The notes: generated by a model not told the origin, from the letters alone. Counted from the first letter of the stretch, positions 16,151-25,791 are shown. The stretch: DNA of 64,000 nt from Mucilaginibacter auburnensis (GCF_002797815.1 NZ_PGFJ01000002.1:372001-436000), one strand, 5' to 3'. Program-made: numbers and translations.

Positions 16151-17692
16151 ATGAAAAACGTTAAAAATATAGCATTGGCGCTTGTAATACTTGCAACCGG
16201 CGCATCTGCTCAGGCTCAGCAGCAAAAAAAAGAACTCAAAACTTTAATAGTTTTTTTTGACGGCCTTCGTCCGGATTACATAACGCCCGAGGCTATGCCT
16301 AACTTGTACGCATTTAAAAAGGCAGGCGCGTTTGGCAAGCAGCATCACAGTGTTTTCCCAACGGTGACCCGCGTTAACTCATCAGCCTACTCAACTGGCT
16401 CTTACCCTGCTAAAACAGGCATATTAGGTAACACTGTTTACTTCCCTGAAGTTGATAAAACAAAAGGTTTGAACACAGGCGAAGCATATGACTTGAAACG
16501 CATCGACAGCGCAACTAACGGACATTTACTAACTACCATTTCTTTGGGCGAGGTATTACAAAATGCCGGTAAAAAAATGATGGTATTCAGCTCCGGATCA
16601 ACCGGACAGGCACTTCTTCAAAACCATACAGTTAGTGGTGGCGCCATTGTTAATTCAAGTATGATATTGCCTGAGTCGTACAAAGAAACAGTATTTAGTG
16701 CCGTAGGCCCTTTCCCTAAAAACGATAAATCGCCTGCTAAACATGTTTGGGTTACCGATGCCCTGATAAAATTAGGACTATCACCTGACGGTCCGGCTGT
16801 AAGCGCCATCTGGTTCTCAGACCCGGATGGCACCGCTCACTCTGATGGTATTGGCACTGTTACTGCCATGGCATCAATAAAAACAGTTGATGAGCAATTC
16901 GGGAGAATTATCAATTATTTGAAAAGCCAAAAGCTGGATGAGGTTTATAACGTAATTATATCAACCGACCACGGCTTTGTTACCCATGTTGGTAAAACGA
17001 GTATAGCCAATTACCTTATTGAGAAAGGCTTAAAAAAAGATAAAACATCTCAGGATGTGGTGGTTGCCGAAGGTGCTATCTATGTAAAAGACCACAACCC
17101 TGATGTGATCAAAAAAATTGTTGCAACTTTACAGCAGCCGGAATTTATTGGCGCCATATTTACCAAAGGGGCAAAACCGGGTGATATGAAAGGTTGGGTT
17201 GATGGCACAATTTCGTTTGAAGCCATCCACTGGAACCATCCTACCAGGGCTGCCGATATATTGGTAGATGAAAACTGGGATAACCGCAAAAACCAGTTTG
17301 GTTACGAAGGCACAGGCTTTTCGGGCGGCGTTGCGGGTCACGGCGGTTTTAGTCCGTATGAAGTACATATCGCTTTAATAGCATCAGGTCCGAGTTTCAA
17401 AAAATCTTTTGAAGGCGACCTTCCAACTGCTAACGTTGATATCACTCCTACCGTTTTACACTTGGCTGGTTTACAGGCACCGGAAGTAATGGATGGCCGG
17501 GTTATTTATGAATTATTGAACGAAAAAGCTCCTGCTTCTACTCCGCAGAAAGCTAAAGTTGAGAATATTCAAAGTAGTGTTAAAACACCATGGGGTAGCT
17601 ACAAGTTAACCCTGCAACGCACCATATTGGGTAAATACGCTTATACAGACTTTACCAAAACAGAGCGCGTGATCAATACCCCGTCAAAATAG
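16151..17692 (+). CDS. Alkaline-phosphatase-superfamily phosphodiesterase / nucleotide pyrophosphatase
   Basis: A 513-residue exported enzyme (signal peptide about 1-22, ending ASAQAQ). Metal and nucleophile positions of the NPP/alkaline phosphatase superfamily are visible: Asp37 in VFFDGLRPDY, the probable nucleophile Thr73 in FPTVTRVNSSAYSTGSYP, DPDGTAHSDG, STDHGF and GVAGHGGFSP. It probably cleaves phosphodiester or pyrophosphate bonds (nucleotides, nucleotide sugars or phospholipid heads) in the periplasm. As the third gene of a SusCD operon it is the likely enzyme acting on the imported ligand. It is followed by a strong terminator. Confidence 0.9.
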   Translation: MKNVKNIALALVILATGASAQAQQQKKELKTLIVFFDGLRPDYITPEAMPNLYAFKKAGAFGKQHHSVFPTVTRVNSSAYSTGSYPAKTGILGNTVYFPEVDKTKGLNTGEAYDLKRIDSATNGHLLTTISLGEVLQNAGKKMMVFSSGSTGQALLQNHTVSGGAIVNSSMILPESYKETVFSAVGPFPKNDKSPAKHVWVTDALIKLGLSPDGPAVSAIWFSDPDGTAHSDGIGTVTAMASIKTVDEQFGRIINYLKSQKLDEVYNVIISTDHGFVTHVGKTSIANYLIEKGLKKDKTSQDVVVAEGAIYVKDHNPDVIKKIVATLQQPEFIGAIFTKGAKPGDMKGWVDGTISFEAIHWNHPTRAADILVDENWDNRKNQFGYEGTGFSGGVAGHGGFSPYEVHIALIASGPSFKKSFEGDLPTANVDITPTVLHLAGLQAPEVMDGRVIYELLNEKAPASTPQKAKVENIQSSVKTPWGSYKLTLQRTILGKYAYTDFTKTERVINTPSK

Positions 17693-17711
17693 CCGATACT
17701 GTATATTTTTT

Positions 17712-17746
17712 AAACCCGGCGCATTACACCTGCGCCGGGTTTTGTG
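17712..17746 (+). terminator. Rho-independent terminator of the susCD operon
   Basis: AACCCGGCGC pairs with GCGCCGGGTT around ATTACACCT, followed by TTGTGTTT. It lies 20 bases after the phosphodiesterase stop codon. Confidence 0.85.
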
Positions 17747-17808
17747 TTTCAATCCATCAATTTCTGTTTATATTTATAGCCGTTGCACAATAACCAATTT
17801 AATAACAC

Positions 17809-18510
17809 TTGAGCAAATACACCCTATTTATTGATACCGAAGCATCGGGGCTACCAAATGATTGGGGCCTGCCGTTTAGTGCTGATAATAACTGGCCGCA
17901 TATTGTGCAAATAGCTTGGCTGATCTATGATGATGCACGCAATTTGGTAAAGGAACACAACCATTATCTTTATACCGATGGCATTACCATTACACCATCA
18001 GCCATTGAAACACACGGGCTGACGCTTGATTTCCTTGCTAAAAACGGTGAAGAACCGGCTAAGGTAATGGAACTATTGGCTAATGACCTGGTAGAGTTTG
18101 AGCCAACCATAATTGGCCATTTTTTGCAGTTGGATTATTACCTTTTAAGTGCAGCATTTTATCGCACAAACGTATACAATCCATTACGTAAGCTACCTGT
18201 TTTTTGCACCATGGTTGCTACTACGCAATTATTGCGCAGCCCGGCAACCCGGCAGCTACGTTTAGGCGACCTGTATTACATGCTCTTTAATGCTGATCTG
18301 GAACATCAGCACGATGCTTTTAACGACGCGAAAGCGACAGCCGAAAGTTTTTTCGAGCTACGCGACAGAGGAGAAATATCAGAAGCAGAACTGCTTCAAC
18401 AAAATAAAGATTTTGATTCACAGCGCGAGCCATCCAAAAAACCAAAAGGTTGTGTGGTGCCCGCCCTTGTTATAATGTTGTTATTAATAATAGCCATCTG
18501 TAACTTATGA
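17809..18510 (+). CDS. DnaQ-like 3'-5' exonuclease with C-terminal membrane tail
   Basis: A 233-residue protein of the RNase T/DnaQ DEDDh family. Asp9 and Glu11 in TLFIDTEASG form Exo I, IIGHFLQLDYYLL holds the Exo II Asp, and HQHDAFNDAKAT holds the Exo III His and Asp. The frame has no ATG near its beginning; the start is TTG at 17809 (MSKYTLF). The last 20 residues are a hydrophobic helix (VVPALVIMLLLIIAICNL), so the protein is probably membrane-tailed, which is unusual for this family. The stop overlaps the next start by ATGA, so the two are coupled. Confidence 0.85.
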   Translation: MSKYTLFIDTEASGLPNDWGLPFSADNNWPHIVQIAWLIYDDARNLVKEHNHYLYTDGITITPSAIETHGLTLDFLAKNGEEPAKVMELLANDLVEFEPTIIGHFLQLDYYLLSAAFYRTNVYNPLRKLPVFCTMVATTQLLRSPATRQLRLGDLYYMLFNADLEHQHDAFNDAKATAESFFELRDRGEISEAELLQQNKDFDSQREPSKKPKGCVVPALVIMLLLIIAICNL

Positions 18511-20414
18511 ATAAACGGCTTGAATTTTTGAAAACAGTTGTTCCTTTTAATACCCTTCCGCATGATGTGCTCGAGGGCGTTGCTGAACAATTAAAAGAGG
18601 TCTATTATAAAAAAGACACCACCATCTATCAGCAGGATGTAACGATGATGAAAGGCGTTGACATTATTGTTGACGGCGAATATGAATCTTTCTTTTATGA
18701 TAGCACAGGCAACAAGCGCGTGATAGAAAGGCATCCTGTTGGCTTTTGCTACGGCGGCGTATCAGTGTTGTTGAACAGGCGCAGGTCATTACGTACCGTT
18801 GTTGCCAAAAAAGGCACATTGGTGTATTTCCTGCATCGTAAAGATTTCAGGGTGCTATGCAAGGCTTACGAGGAGTTTTTTATGCACTTTACCAACGAGT
18901 TTGGCAAACGCATGCAGAACGAGGAGTTTGTTCATTTCTTTAAGCAGCCTGTATCTTTCACTGAAAGCTATATCGCGTCTGAGCAATTGTACTCGCGCCG
19001 CATTGATAGTGTGGAGTTCAGGGCCGTAGTATCTTGTCCTCAGGATACGCCCATTTTTAAAGTGGCTCAATCAATGGCTGCTAATAAAACCAGTTGCTTG
19101 TTCATCACCAACAATGCGGAAAAAATAATTGGTTACGTAACCGATATTACTTTACGCGATAAGGTGATAGCCCAACAGCATAACGCTGCTGATACTGTGG
19201 AAACGGTGATGGCCACTCCTATCGTCAGCATCAATGCCGATGCTTTTGTGTATGAGGCCTTGCTGATGATGTTTCAAACCAAAACGCGCTATATACTCAT
19301 TGAGAAAGACGGCACATATGCAGGTTTCATCAGCCGTAATAAACTGCTGAGCGAGCAATCGCAATCGCCGCTGGTATTTATACAATCGGTAAAGCTGGCT
19401 AACTCAACGGATGAGTTGAAGCGTAAATGGCAGGATGTTCCTCAGTTTGTTACACAGTTGTTGGGCAGAGGCGTTAATGCAGAGATAGTGAACCAGATCA
19501 TTACTACCGTTGCCGACACTATCGCTCAAAAGGTGATTGAAAATGTGATAGCCCAGGTTGGCGAGCCGCCTGCTAAGTTTGTTTACATGGTGTTGGGCAG
19601 CGAGGGCCGTAAAGAGCAAACCTTTAAAACCGACCAGGATAACGCTATTATTTACGAGGATAAAGCTAACGAGCACCGCGAAGAAGTGCGTGCTTATTTC
19701 CTGGATATGGCAACACGCGTTTCGGCTGATCTGAACAATATAGGTTTTGTATACTGTACCGGCGACTTTATGGCGCAAAACCCTAAATGGACGCACTCCC
19801 TCTCCCACTGGAAACGCAATTACACCTACTGGATGGATGAGTCTATTCCCGAAACGGTAATTAACTTCTCTACCTTTTTTGATTGCCGCACTATTTATGG
19901 CGACAATACCATAATGGATGAACTGCATGCTTTTTTAGACGAAAAATTGCAGCAGCCATTAAATAAGCTCTTTTTCTACATGGCACAAAATGCACTCCAG
20001 TATGAGCCGCCCCTGACCTTCTTCAACAACATCCGCACGTTCAAAAAAGATAGCCGCGAGGTGTTTGATATTAAGCGGGCCATGAGTCCGATTGTTGACC
20101 TGGTACGTGTTTACGCCCTTAAAAACCGCATTTTTGAAGTGAACACCGGCGAGCGTATGAAAGCTTTAAAAGCTAAAGGCATATTTTCGGAGAGCGAGTA
20201 TCATGAGCTCAGCCAATCTTATTATTTCCTGATGAACCTGCGTTTAAAGAAGCAAACAGAGCAAATTATGCAGGACCATACCTCGCCGGATAATTACATT
20301 GACATTGCCAAGCTTTCAAAATTGGAACAGGTTACGCTGAAAGAGATCTTTAAGATCATCTCTAACTTCCAGTCGAAGATCAAGGTTTCTTTTCAGGGAA
20401 GTTTGATGAGTTAG
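18507..20414 (+). CDS. cNMP-binding / CBS-pair / DUF294 nucleotidyltransferase signalling protein
   Basis: A 635-residue cytoplasmic protein with, in order, a cyclic-nucleotide-binding-like domain (about 10-130), two CBS domains (about 175-285) and a DUF294 nucleotidyltransferase domain. The last contains VLGSEGRKEQTFKTDQDNAI (from about residue 363) with the Gly-Ser and Asp-x-Asp pattern. A DUF294 C-terminal helical domain (about 480-625) follows. It resembles GlnD-like signal-regulated nucleotidyltransferases. It is coupled by a 4-base overlap to the exonuclease gene, a pairing also known in proteobacteria beside acetate-metabolism genes. Here no acs or actP gene is adjacent. Its protein target is unknown. 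Confidence 0.88.
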   Translation: MNKRLEFLKTVVPFNTLPHDVLEGVAEQLKEVYYKKDTTIYQQDVTMMKGVDIIVDGEYESFFYDSTGNKRVIERHPVGFCYGGVSVLLNRRRSLRTVVAKKGTLVYFLHRKDFRVLCKAYEEFFMHFTNEFGKRMQNEEFVHFFKQPVSFTESYIASEQLYSRRIDSVEFRAVVSCPQDTPIFKVAQSMAANKTSCLFITNNAEKIIGYVTDITLRDKVIAQQHNAADTVETVMATPIVSINADAFVYEALLMMFQTKTRYILIEKDGTYAGFISRNKLLSEQSQSPLVFIQSVKLANSTDELKRKWQDVPQFVTQLLGRGVNAEIVNQIITTVADTIAQKVIENVIAQVGEPPAKFVYMVLGSEGRKEQTFKTDQDNAIIYEDKANEHREEVRAYFLDMATRVSADLNNIGFVYCTGDFMAQNPKWTHSLSHWKRNYTYWMDESIPETVINFSTFFDCRTIYGDNTIMDELHAFLDEKLQQPLNKLFFYMAQNALQYEPPLTFFNNIRTFKKDSREVFDIKRAMSPIVDLVRVYALKNRIFEVNTGERMKALKAKGIFSESEYHELSQSYYFLMNLRLKKQTEQIMQDHTSPDNYIDIAKLSKLEQVTLKEIFKIISNFQSKIKVSFQGSLMS

Positions 20415-20437
20415 TTTGAATATCACCATGCTTTAAT

Positions 20438-20458
20438 AAAACCATTAGCGGGTTTTAA
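20438..20458 (+). terminator. Weak terminator-like hairpin
   Basis: AAAACC and GGTTTT form a short stem around ATTAGCG after the DUF294 gene, 24 bases past its stop. The stem is only 6 bp, so confidence is low. Confidence 0.35.
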
Positions 20459-20495
20459 TGTTGATGATTAGTGCATTAACCATTCATCACCACGT

Positions 20496-21275
20496 ATGGC
20501 AAACAACCAAACCCCGTTAACAGAGGAAGAAAAAAAACTCTTTGGCGACCTTATGCCCGAAGAGTTAGAAGAGATAATTGATAGCGGCCTTAACCGCCGG
20601 CATTTCATGAAACTCATAGGTCTGGCTTCGGCCGGTTTATTGGCTGCCTACGTAGTAGGTGCCGAACAGGCGCTGGCCCGTGGTGTTGCTTTGGATGTGC
20701 AGGAATTCCCTCCTGCCGCGGTTGAAAATGCAGTTACAGTCAATTTCAAGATCAATACCCAATCTGTTAACGTAGTGGTTGATTCAAGAATGACTTTGTT
20801 GGATACCTTGCGGGAACGCCTTGGCCTTACAGGTTCAAAAAAAGGCTGCGATCACGGCCAATGTGGTGCATGCACGGTTATTGTCGACGGCAACCGCGTG
20901 CTCTCGTGCCTTACCCTGGCAGCTACCTGCGAGGGTAGATCAGTGATATCTGTAGAAGGGCTGGCTAAAAATAACACCCTCAACCCTATGCAGGCTGCCT
21001 TTCTGAAACATGATGGCTTTCAATGCGGATTTTGTACTTCGGGGCAGATATGCTCAGCGGTGGCGTTGATGAAGGAAGCTAAAGAAGGACAGGCCAGTTA
21101 TATTACATCCAATATCAGGCAACCTCAATCATCTATCACATTATCAGATGATGAAATTGCCGAACGCATGTCGGGCAACATTTGCCGTTGTGGAGCCTAC
21201 CCCAACATTGTGGCAGCAATTAAAGAAGCGCAAACAGGAAAAGCAGTTGAACAAACCTGGCAATTTGTAGGATAA
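20496..21275 (+). CDS. paoA: Aldehyde oxidoreductase [2Fe-2S] subunit (PaoA-like, Tat-exported)
   Basis: A 259-residue small subunit of a xanthine-oxidase-family enzyme. A twin-arginine signal is visible after a 33-residue leader: NRRHFMKLIGLASAGLLAAY (Arg34-Arg35), which sends the folded complex to the periplasm. The plant-type cluster is bound by KGCDHGQCGACTVI and a later single Cys. The second cluster is bound by GFQCGFCTSGQ and GNICRCGAY. Compared with cytosolic XdhC-type subunits it is longer because of the Tat leader. It is the first gene of a three-gene operon (12 bases, then 6 bases to the next starts). Confidence 0.9.
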   Translation: MANNQTPLTEEEKKLFGDLMPEELEEIIDSGLNRRHFMKLIGLASAGLLAAYVVGAEQALARGVALDVQEFPPAAVENAVTVNFKINTQSVNVVVDSRMTLLDTLRERLGLTGSKKGCDHGQCGACTVIVDGNRVLSCLTLAATCEGRSVISVEGLAKNNTLNPMQAAFLKHDGFQCGFCTSGQICSAVALMKEAKEGQASYITSNIRQPQSSITLSDDEIAERMSGNICRCGAYPNIVAAIKEAQTGKAVEQTWQFVG

Positions 21276-21287
21276 AATATTGAGGCA

Positions 21288-22274
21288 ATGAGACCATTTA
21301 AATTTACCAAAGCCGACAGCGCAACTTCAGCGGTTAACCTGCTCAGCAAAAATATAAATGCCAGTTTTTTAGCAGGCGGTACTAACATTATCGACCTGAT
21401 GAAAGAGGATGTGGCGCATCCGGACGAATTGATAAATCTTGGCGGTTTGACGCTTACCGGAATTAAGCAACTGGCAGATGGCGGCCTTACATTAGGCGCG
21501 TTAGGTAAAAATACCGAAGCGGCTAATCATCCTGTTGTTCGTAAAAATTATCCGTTGCTGAGTAAAGCCATATTGGCCGGTGCGTCGGCACAGATCAGGA
21601 ACATGGCTACCAATGGCGGCAATTTATTACAGCGAACCCGTTGCAGCTATTTTTACGATGTGAGCATGCCCTGCAACAAACGCGAACCCGGCACCGGTTG
21701 TGGTGCCATGGAAGGCATTAACAGGATGCACGCCATATTTGGCTGGTCGGAAAGTTGTATCGCGGTTTATCCATCTGACATGGCTGTTGCTTTATTGGCG
21801 CTTAACGCCCGTGTTAAAGTTTTGAGTATTGATGGAAAAGAAAGAACCATCGCAATGGCAGATTTTCATCGATTAGCTGGCAATCAACCTGAAAAAGATA
21901 ATAATCTGCAGCGTGGCGATTTGATAACAGCAATTGAAATACCGCCTAACAATTTCGCTGCGCATTCTGCTTATGTAAAGGTTCGCGACAGAAACTCTTA
22001 CGCTTTTGCATTGGTATCAGTAGCCGCAGCGTTAAACCTTAGTGGCAATACCATATCGTCTGCCCGCATAACTATGGGCGGTGTGGCTCATAAGCCGTGG
22101 GCTGCCACTGAAGCCGAAGCGTTCTTAAAAGGCAAATCCGCAACCGAAGCTAATTTCCGCGAAGCGGCGGAGATAGCCATGCGGGATGCTAAACCGTTAG
22201 AACATAATAAATTTAAAGTAGAAATGGGCAAACGCACTATTGTATTAGCCCTCAAACAAGCCCTTAAAGGTTAA
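21288..22274 (+). CDS. paoB: Aldehyde oxidoreductase FAD subunit with extra [4Fe-4S] motif (PaoB-like)
   Basis: A 328-residue FAD-binding medium subunit. SFLAGGTNIIDLMK near the N-terminus and RNMATNGGNLLQRTRC are FAD-contact segments. An insertion carries four cysteines spaced C-x9-C-x8-C plus one more in WSESCIAVYPSD (RCSYFYDVSMPCNKREPG, then TGCGAMEG). This pattern matches the additional [4Fe-4S] cluster described for E. coli PaoB. It passes electrons between the molybdenum site and FAD. It has no signal of its own and is presumably exported with subunit A. Confidence 0.9.
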   Translation: MRPFKFTKADSATSAVNLLSKNINASFLAGGTNIIDLMKEDVAHPDELINLGGLTLTGIKQLADGGLTLGALGKNTEAANHPVVRKNYPLLSKAILAGASAQIRNMATNGGNLLQRTRCSYFYDVSMPCNKREPGTGCGAMEGINRMHAIFGWSESCIAVYPSDMAVALLALNARVKVLSIDGKERTIAMADFHRLAGNQPEKDNNLQRGDLITAIEIPPNNFAAHSAYVKVRDRNSYAFALVSVAAALNLSGNTISSARITMGGVAHKPWAATEAEAFLKGKSATEANFREAAEIAMRDAKPLEHNKFKVEMGKRTIVLALKQALKG

Positions 22275-22280
22275 TTGGTT

Positions 22281-24407
22281 ATGGAAGACAAAAACACCAG
22301 CATTGGCAAAGGCATTGACCGTATTGACGGCCTTTTGAAAGTGACAGGAAAAGCTAACTACGCAACCGACTACCCTGTTAAGGACATGGCTTATGCCGTT
22401 ATCTTTAAAAGCACCATAGCTGCCGGAACTATAAAGCGCATTGACAGTACCGAGGCCCGTAGACAAATGGGGGTATTAGCAGTAATAACACACGAGAATG
22501 CACCAAAACTAAATGTTAAAGGCGGCCTGCGTGGTGGTGCATTACTGCAGGGGCCGGAGATATTATTTCACGGTCAGCATATTGGCATGGTAGTGGCTGA
22601 GAGTTTTGAGCAGGCAACCGCTGCCGCTAAGCTGGTTAAAGTAGATTATGAGCAGGCACCGGGAAAAACCGACTTTGATAAACTGGCTACCGAAGCTACA
22701 ACACCCAAGGGCCGTGAAATGGCTGATGTTGTTAAAGGCGATGCTGCAAGCGCTTTTCAAAATGCGGCTGTTAAGTTAGAAGTAACTTATCATACCCCTA
22801 TTGAGCATCACCATCCCATGGAGCCGCATTCATCCATTGCCGTGTGGGAGGGAGAAAAATTGACTTTGTATAATGGCTCACAGATCATCAACGGGGCACA
22901 ATCTGCAGCAGCAAATACATTGAATATCAAGCCCGAAAACGTACGCATAGTATCGCCATACATTGGTGGCGGCTTTGGTTCAAAAGGCGGGCAGTGGGCC
23001 AACATGGCATTAGCGGCTGTAGCGGCCAAAATGGTTAACCGCCCGGTAAAGCTGGCGCTCACCAGGCAGCAAATGTTTAATTCGGTGGGGTTTCGTCAGC
23101 AAAATATTCAGAAATTAAATTTAGGTGCCACGGCTGATGGCAAACTGGTTAGTCTTGCCCACCAGACAACTACGCATACTGCCATTGCCGAGGAATATAT
23201 AGAAGGTTGTGGCGAGGGTTCAAAAATGATGTATGAGGTGCCTAACTCGCTCATAAGTTATAAGGTAGCGCCGATGAATTTGATCCTGCCTACCTATACC
23301 CGCGGCCCCGGGCATTCAACAGGTAGTTTCGCTTTAGAATCAGCTATGGATGAGTTGGCTTATGCTTTGAAGATGGACCCAATTGAACTCAGGATAAAAA
23401 ACTATCCGGAGAAAGATCCGTCCAACGGCAAACCGTGGTCGTCGCGCACCACCATTAAGTGTTTGCAGGAAGGCGCAAAAGCATTTGGCTGGAACAAGCG
23501 TAAAGCACAGCCCATGATGAACAAAGTCGGCGATGAATACATTGGCTATGGCGTGGCCTGCGGAACTTATCCGGCCAGACAAAGGCCCAGTTCGGCTAAA
23601 ATCAAACTCTCCCGCTCAGGCGGTAAGGTAACAGCACTTATTGAAATTGCCGCTTCCGATTTAGGTACCGGCACTTTTACCATACTGGCGCAAACCGCTG
23701 CTGATGGATTAGGGATACCTATTAACTATATCACCGTTAAACTTGGCGATTCTGACCTGCCTGCTGCTGCAGGTTCAGTTGGCTCGGTGGGCGCTTCAAG
23801 CTTTGCCAATGCGGTAAATGAAGCCTGTGAAAAAATCACAAACGAGTTGTTAGCCAAATCGGGTAAGCAGTTCTTTGTGCGACCTACCGCCAACCAGTTA
23901 ATGCAATCAGAAAACATAACTGAATTTGAGACCAAAGCAGACGCGCAACCGCCCGCAGAAGCCGCTCAATATTCAAGTCATAGTTTTAATGCCAACTTTG
24001 CCGAGGTAAGAGTCAATGCCCATACAGGTATGATCAAGGTTAGTCGTTTTTTAGCTGTTGTTGGTGCGGGTAAAATCCTTAACCCTAAAACTGCCCGTTC
24101 TCAAATTATTGGCGGTAACATCTGGGGTATTGGTATGGCGCTCACCGAAGAATCAATAGTAGATCCACGTTGGGGTAACTTTGCCACCCGCTCTTTTGCT
24201 GACTACCACGTACCCGTTAATATGGATGCAGGCAAAATGGACGTTATCTTCCTGAATGAAACCGACACCAAACCCAACAAGATGGGAATCAAGGGTGTGG
24301 GCGAATTAGGAATAGTGGGCGTTGCAGCGGCTATAGCTAATGCGGTGTTCAATGCGACCGGAAAGCGTGTACGAGATTTGCCTATAACGCCCGACAAGGT
24401 TCTATAA
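22281..24407 (+). CDS. paoC: Aldehyde oxidoreductase molybdenum subunit (PaoC-like)
   Basis: Large subunit of about 708 residues holding the molybdopterin cofactor. Family landmarks are IGKGIDRIDGLLKVTGKANY, HHHPMEPHSSIAVWEG, SPYIGGGFGSKGGQ, YTRGPGHSTGSFALESAMDE and the C-terminal GVGELGIVGVAAAI, in which Glu675 is the catalytic base. It oxidises aldehydes, probably aromatic ones by analogy with PaoABC. The frame extends 6 bases upstream to a TTG; ATG at 22281 is the better start. The operon lacks the PaoD/XdhC-type cofactor-insertion gene in this window. Confidence 0.9.
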   Translation: MEDKNTSIGKGIDRIDGLLKVTGKANYATDYPVKDMAYAVIFKSTIAAGTIKRIDSTEARRQMGVLAVITHENAPKLNVKGGLRGGALLQGPEILFHGQHIGMVVAESFEQATAAAKLVKVDYEQAPGKTDFDKLATEATTPKGREMADVVKGDAASAFQNAAVKLEVTYHTPIEHHHPMEPHSSIAVWEGEKLTLYNGSQIINGAQSAAANTLNIKPENVRIVSPYIGGGFGSKGGQWANMALAAVAAKMVNRPVKLALTRQQMFNSVGFRQQNIQKLNLGATADGKLVSLAHQTTTHTAIAEEYIEGCGEGSKMMYEVPNSLISYKVAPMNLILPTYTRGPGHSTGSFALESAMDELAYALKMDPIELRIKNYPEKDPSNGKPWSSRTTIKCLQEGAKAFGWNKRKAQPMMNKVGDEYIGYGVACGTYPARQRPSSAKIKLSRSGGKVTALIEIAASDLGTGTFTILAQTAADGLGIPINYITVKLGDSDLPAAAGSVGSVGASSFANAVNEACEKITNELLAKSGKQFFVRPTANQLMQSENITEFETKADAQPPAEAAQYSSHSFNANFAEVRVNAHTGMIKVSRFLAVVGAGKILNPKTARSQIIGGNIWGIGMALTEESIVDPRWGNFATRSFADYHVPVNMDAGKMDVIFLNETDTKPNKMGIKGVGELGIVGVAAAIANAVFNATGKRVRDLPITPDKVL

Positions 24408-24413
24408 ATGAGC

Positions 24414-25664
24414 TTATTTACTAAACACCTCTATCAACACATCCTTACCGCTTTTAATGTCGATGATGTAATTAGACCTATCACGGGGATGTTTGCGCGC
24501 AAAAACACGCTGCTTGTAAATGCTTGGCGACAGGTTGCGCTTGCGGATGTATTCGCCCCACTCCTTTCTATCGGCATCGGTCAATGTACCTTTGCTTTGT
24601 TTATCCATCATGGCAATCATAAAAGGTTCGCGGGAGTTGCTTGTCCAGCGTGTAGCATCTTGCCTTACTTCAACTTTATAACGGCCTTCTACAGGTCCCT
24701 GATTTTTTGCTACTAAAAATCTGCCCAGTTCACCTGTACCTGTGTTGTTCATATAAATAATTACGGGCGGAGCATTTTTATCATGTACCGGCGTAAGTAT
24801 CACCATACCTTTTAATAACGGCGAACCATCCAGCTTTACAACACCTGCTAGCTCCACCTGGGGTTTAGCAGTTAAGTAGCCTCCTTCCAACAGCCAGTTA
24901 TATAACAAAGTTGTCCATTCGCCCAAAACCGGGTCGCCAAGGGCAAAGCCTGTCCCGTGAATACCATTCCTGAAAAAATGAGCCTCAACCGGAGCGCCAC
25001 CCTTATATAAACGAGTATACATATCCAACATGCCGGTTTGGCTGCCTTTGTCTTCCACAGTTCCATACATAAAAGTTGGCGGCATGGTAGTCAAATCAGC
25101 GCCATCAGCAACTCGGGTTGAACCGTAGGCTAAGATTAAAAAATCGGGTTTGCCTGACAGTCGCTCAAGCGGATCTGTAGCATTAGCTTGAGCCGGCTTT
25201 GCATTTAAAGTTAAATCTGCGATCAAAGTTGCCCCTGCCGAAAAGCCAACTGCGCCTACCCTGTTGGGAGAGATACTGTATTCTGCTGCATGCGCTCGGA
25301 TGAACTGCATACCGCGTTGCCCATCTGCCAGCCATTCGGGGCGGTTATATAATGGCCTTAACCTGTAACGTAGCAAAAATGCGGTTATGCCATGCTCCTT
25401 TAACCATTGCGCAACCAAAACCCCTTCATGGTCAACCGCCCTTATGGTAAAGCCACCACCGGGCACTACCAATACCGCGGCACCATTACGTTTGGCAGCA
25501 TCAGGTATAAACGGGATAACGGCAGGTTTATCTTCGTCGCTCGTTCCGGTAGCGCCCGGTGCCCCTTGCGGCCATAGCAAAATAGGATCAGCTAACTTTT
25601 GAGCCGACGTATTGAAATATAAAGCCGTTAGCATAACAGCTATTAACACAGGAAGCGATCTCAT
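24414..25664 (-). CDS. Exported alpha/beta-hydrolase esterase (BD-FAE/acetylesterase-like)
   Basis: A 416-residue protein with a signal peptide (MRSLPVLIAVMLTALYFN). The hydrolase has an oxyanion-hole strand, VLVVPGGGFTIRAVDHEG, and the nucleophile Ser142 in VGAVGFSAGATLIADL. A later Asp (MYGTVEDKGS) and a His in GIHGTGFALG complete a probable triad. The C-terminal 130 residues form an extra domain with KLDGSPLLKGMVILTP. Family members remove acetyl groups from sugars or act on short esters. The first in-frame codon, at 25670, is TTG; ATG at 25664 is preferred. It converges on paoC, with 6 bases between stops. Confidence 0.82.
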   Translation of the reverse strand: MRSLPVLIAVMLTALYFNTSAQKLADPILLWPQGAPGATGTSDEDKPAVIPFIPDAAKRNGAAVLVVPGGGFTIRAVDHEGVLVAQWLKEHGITAFLLRYRLRPLYNRPEWLADGQRGMQFIRAHAAEYSISPNRVGAVGFSAGATLIADLTLNAKPAQANATDPLERLSGKPDFLILAYGSTRVADGADLTTMPPTFMYGTVEDKGSQTGMLDMYTRLYKGGAPVEAHFFRNGIHGTGFALGDPVLGEWTTLLYNWLLEGGYLTAKPQVELAGVVKLDGSPLLKGMVILTPVHDKNAPPVIIYMNNTGTGELGRFLVAKNQGPVEGRYKVEVRQDATRWTSNSREPFMIAMMDKQSKGTLTDADRKEWGEYIRKRNLSPSIYKQRVFARKHPRDRSNYIIDIKSGKDVLIEVFSK

Positions 25665-25791
25665 TAACAATTGGTTTATAATTTAAAGTTACATAAAGCT
25701 TTTAATTTTAGATACTCATCTTTTAGGAAGCGCATATAGGAAAAAAGAAAAAAACGCAACACCTTAATGCTAAAATAATTAGCTTTGCAAT

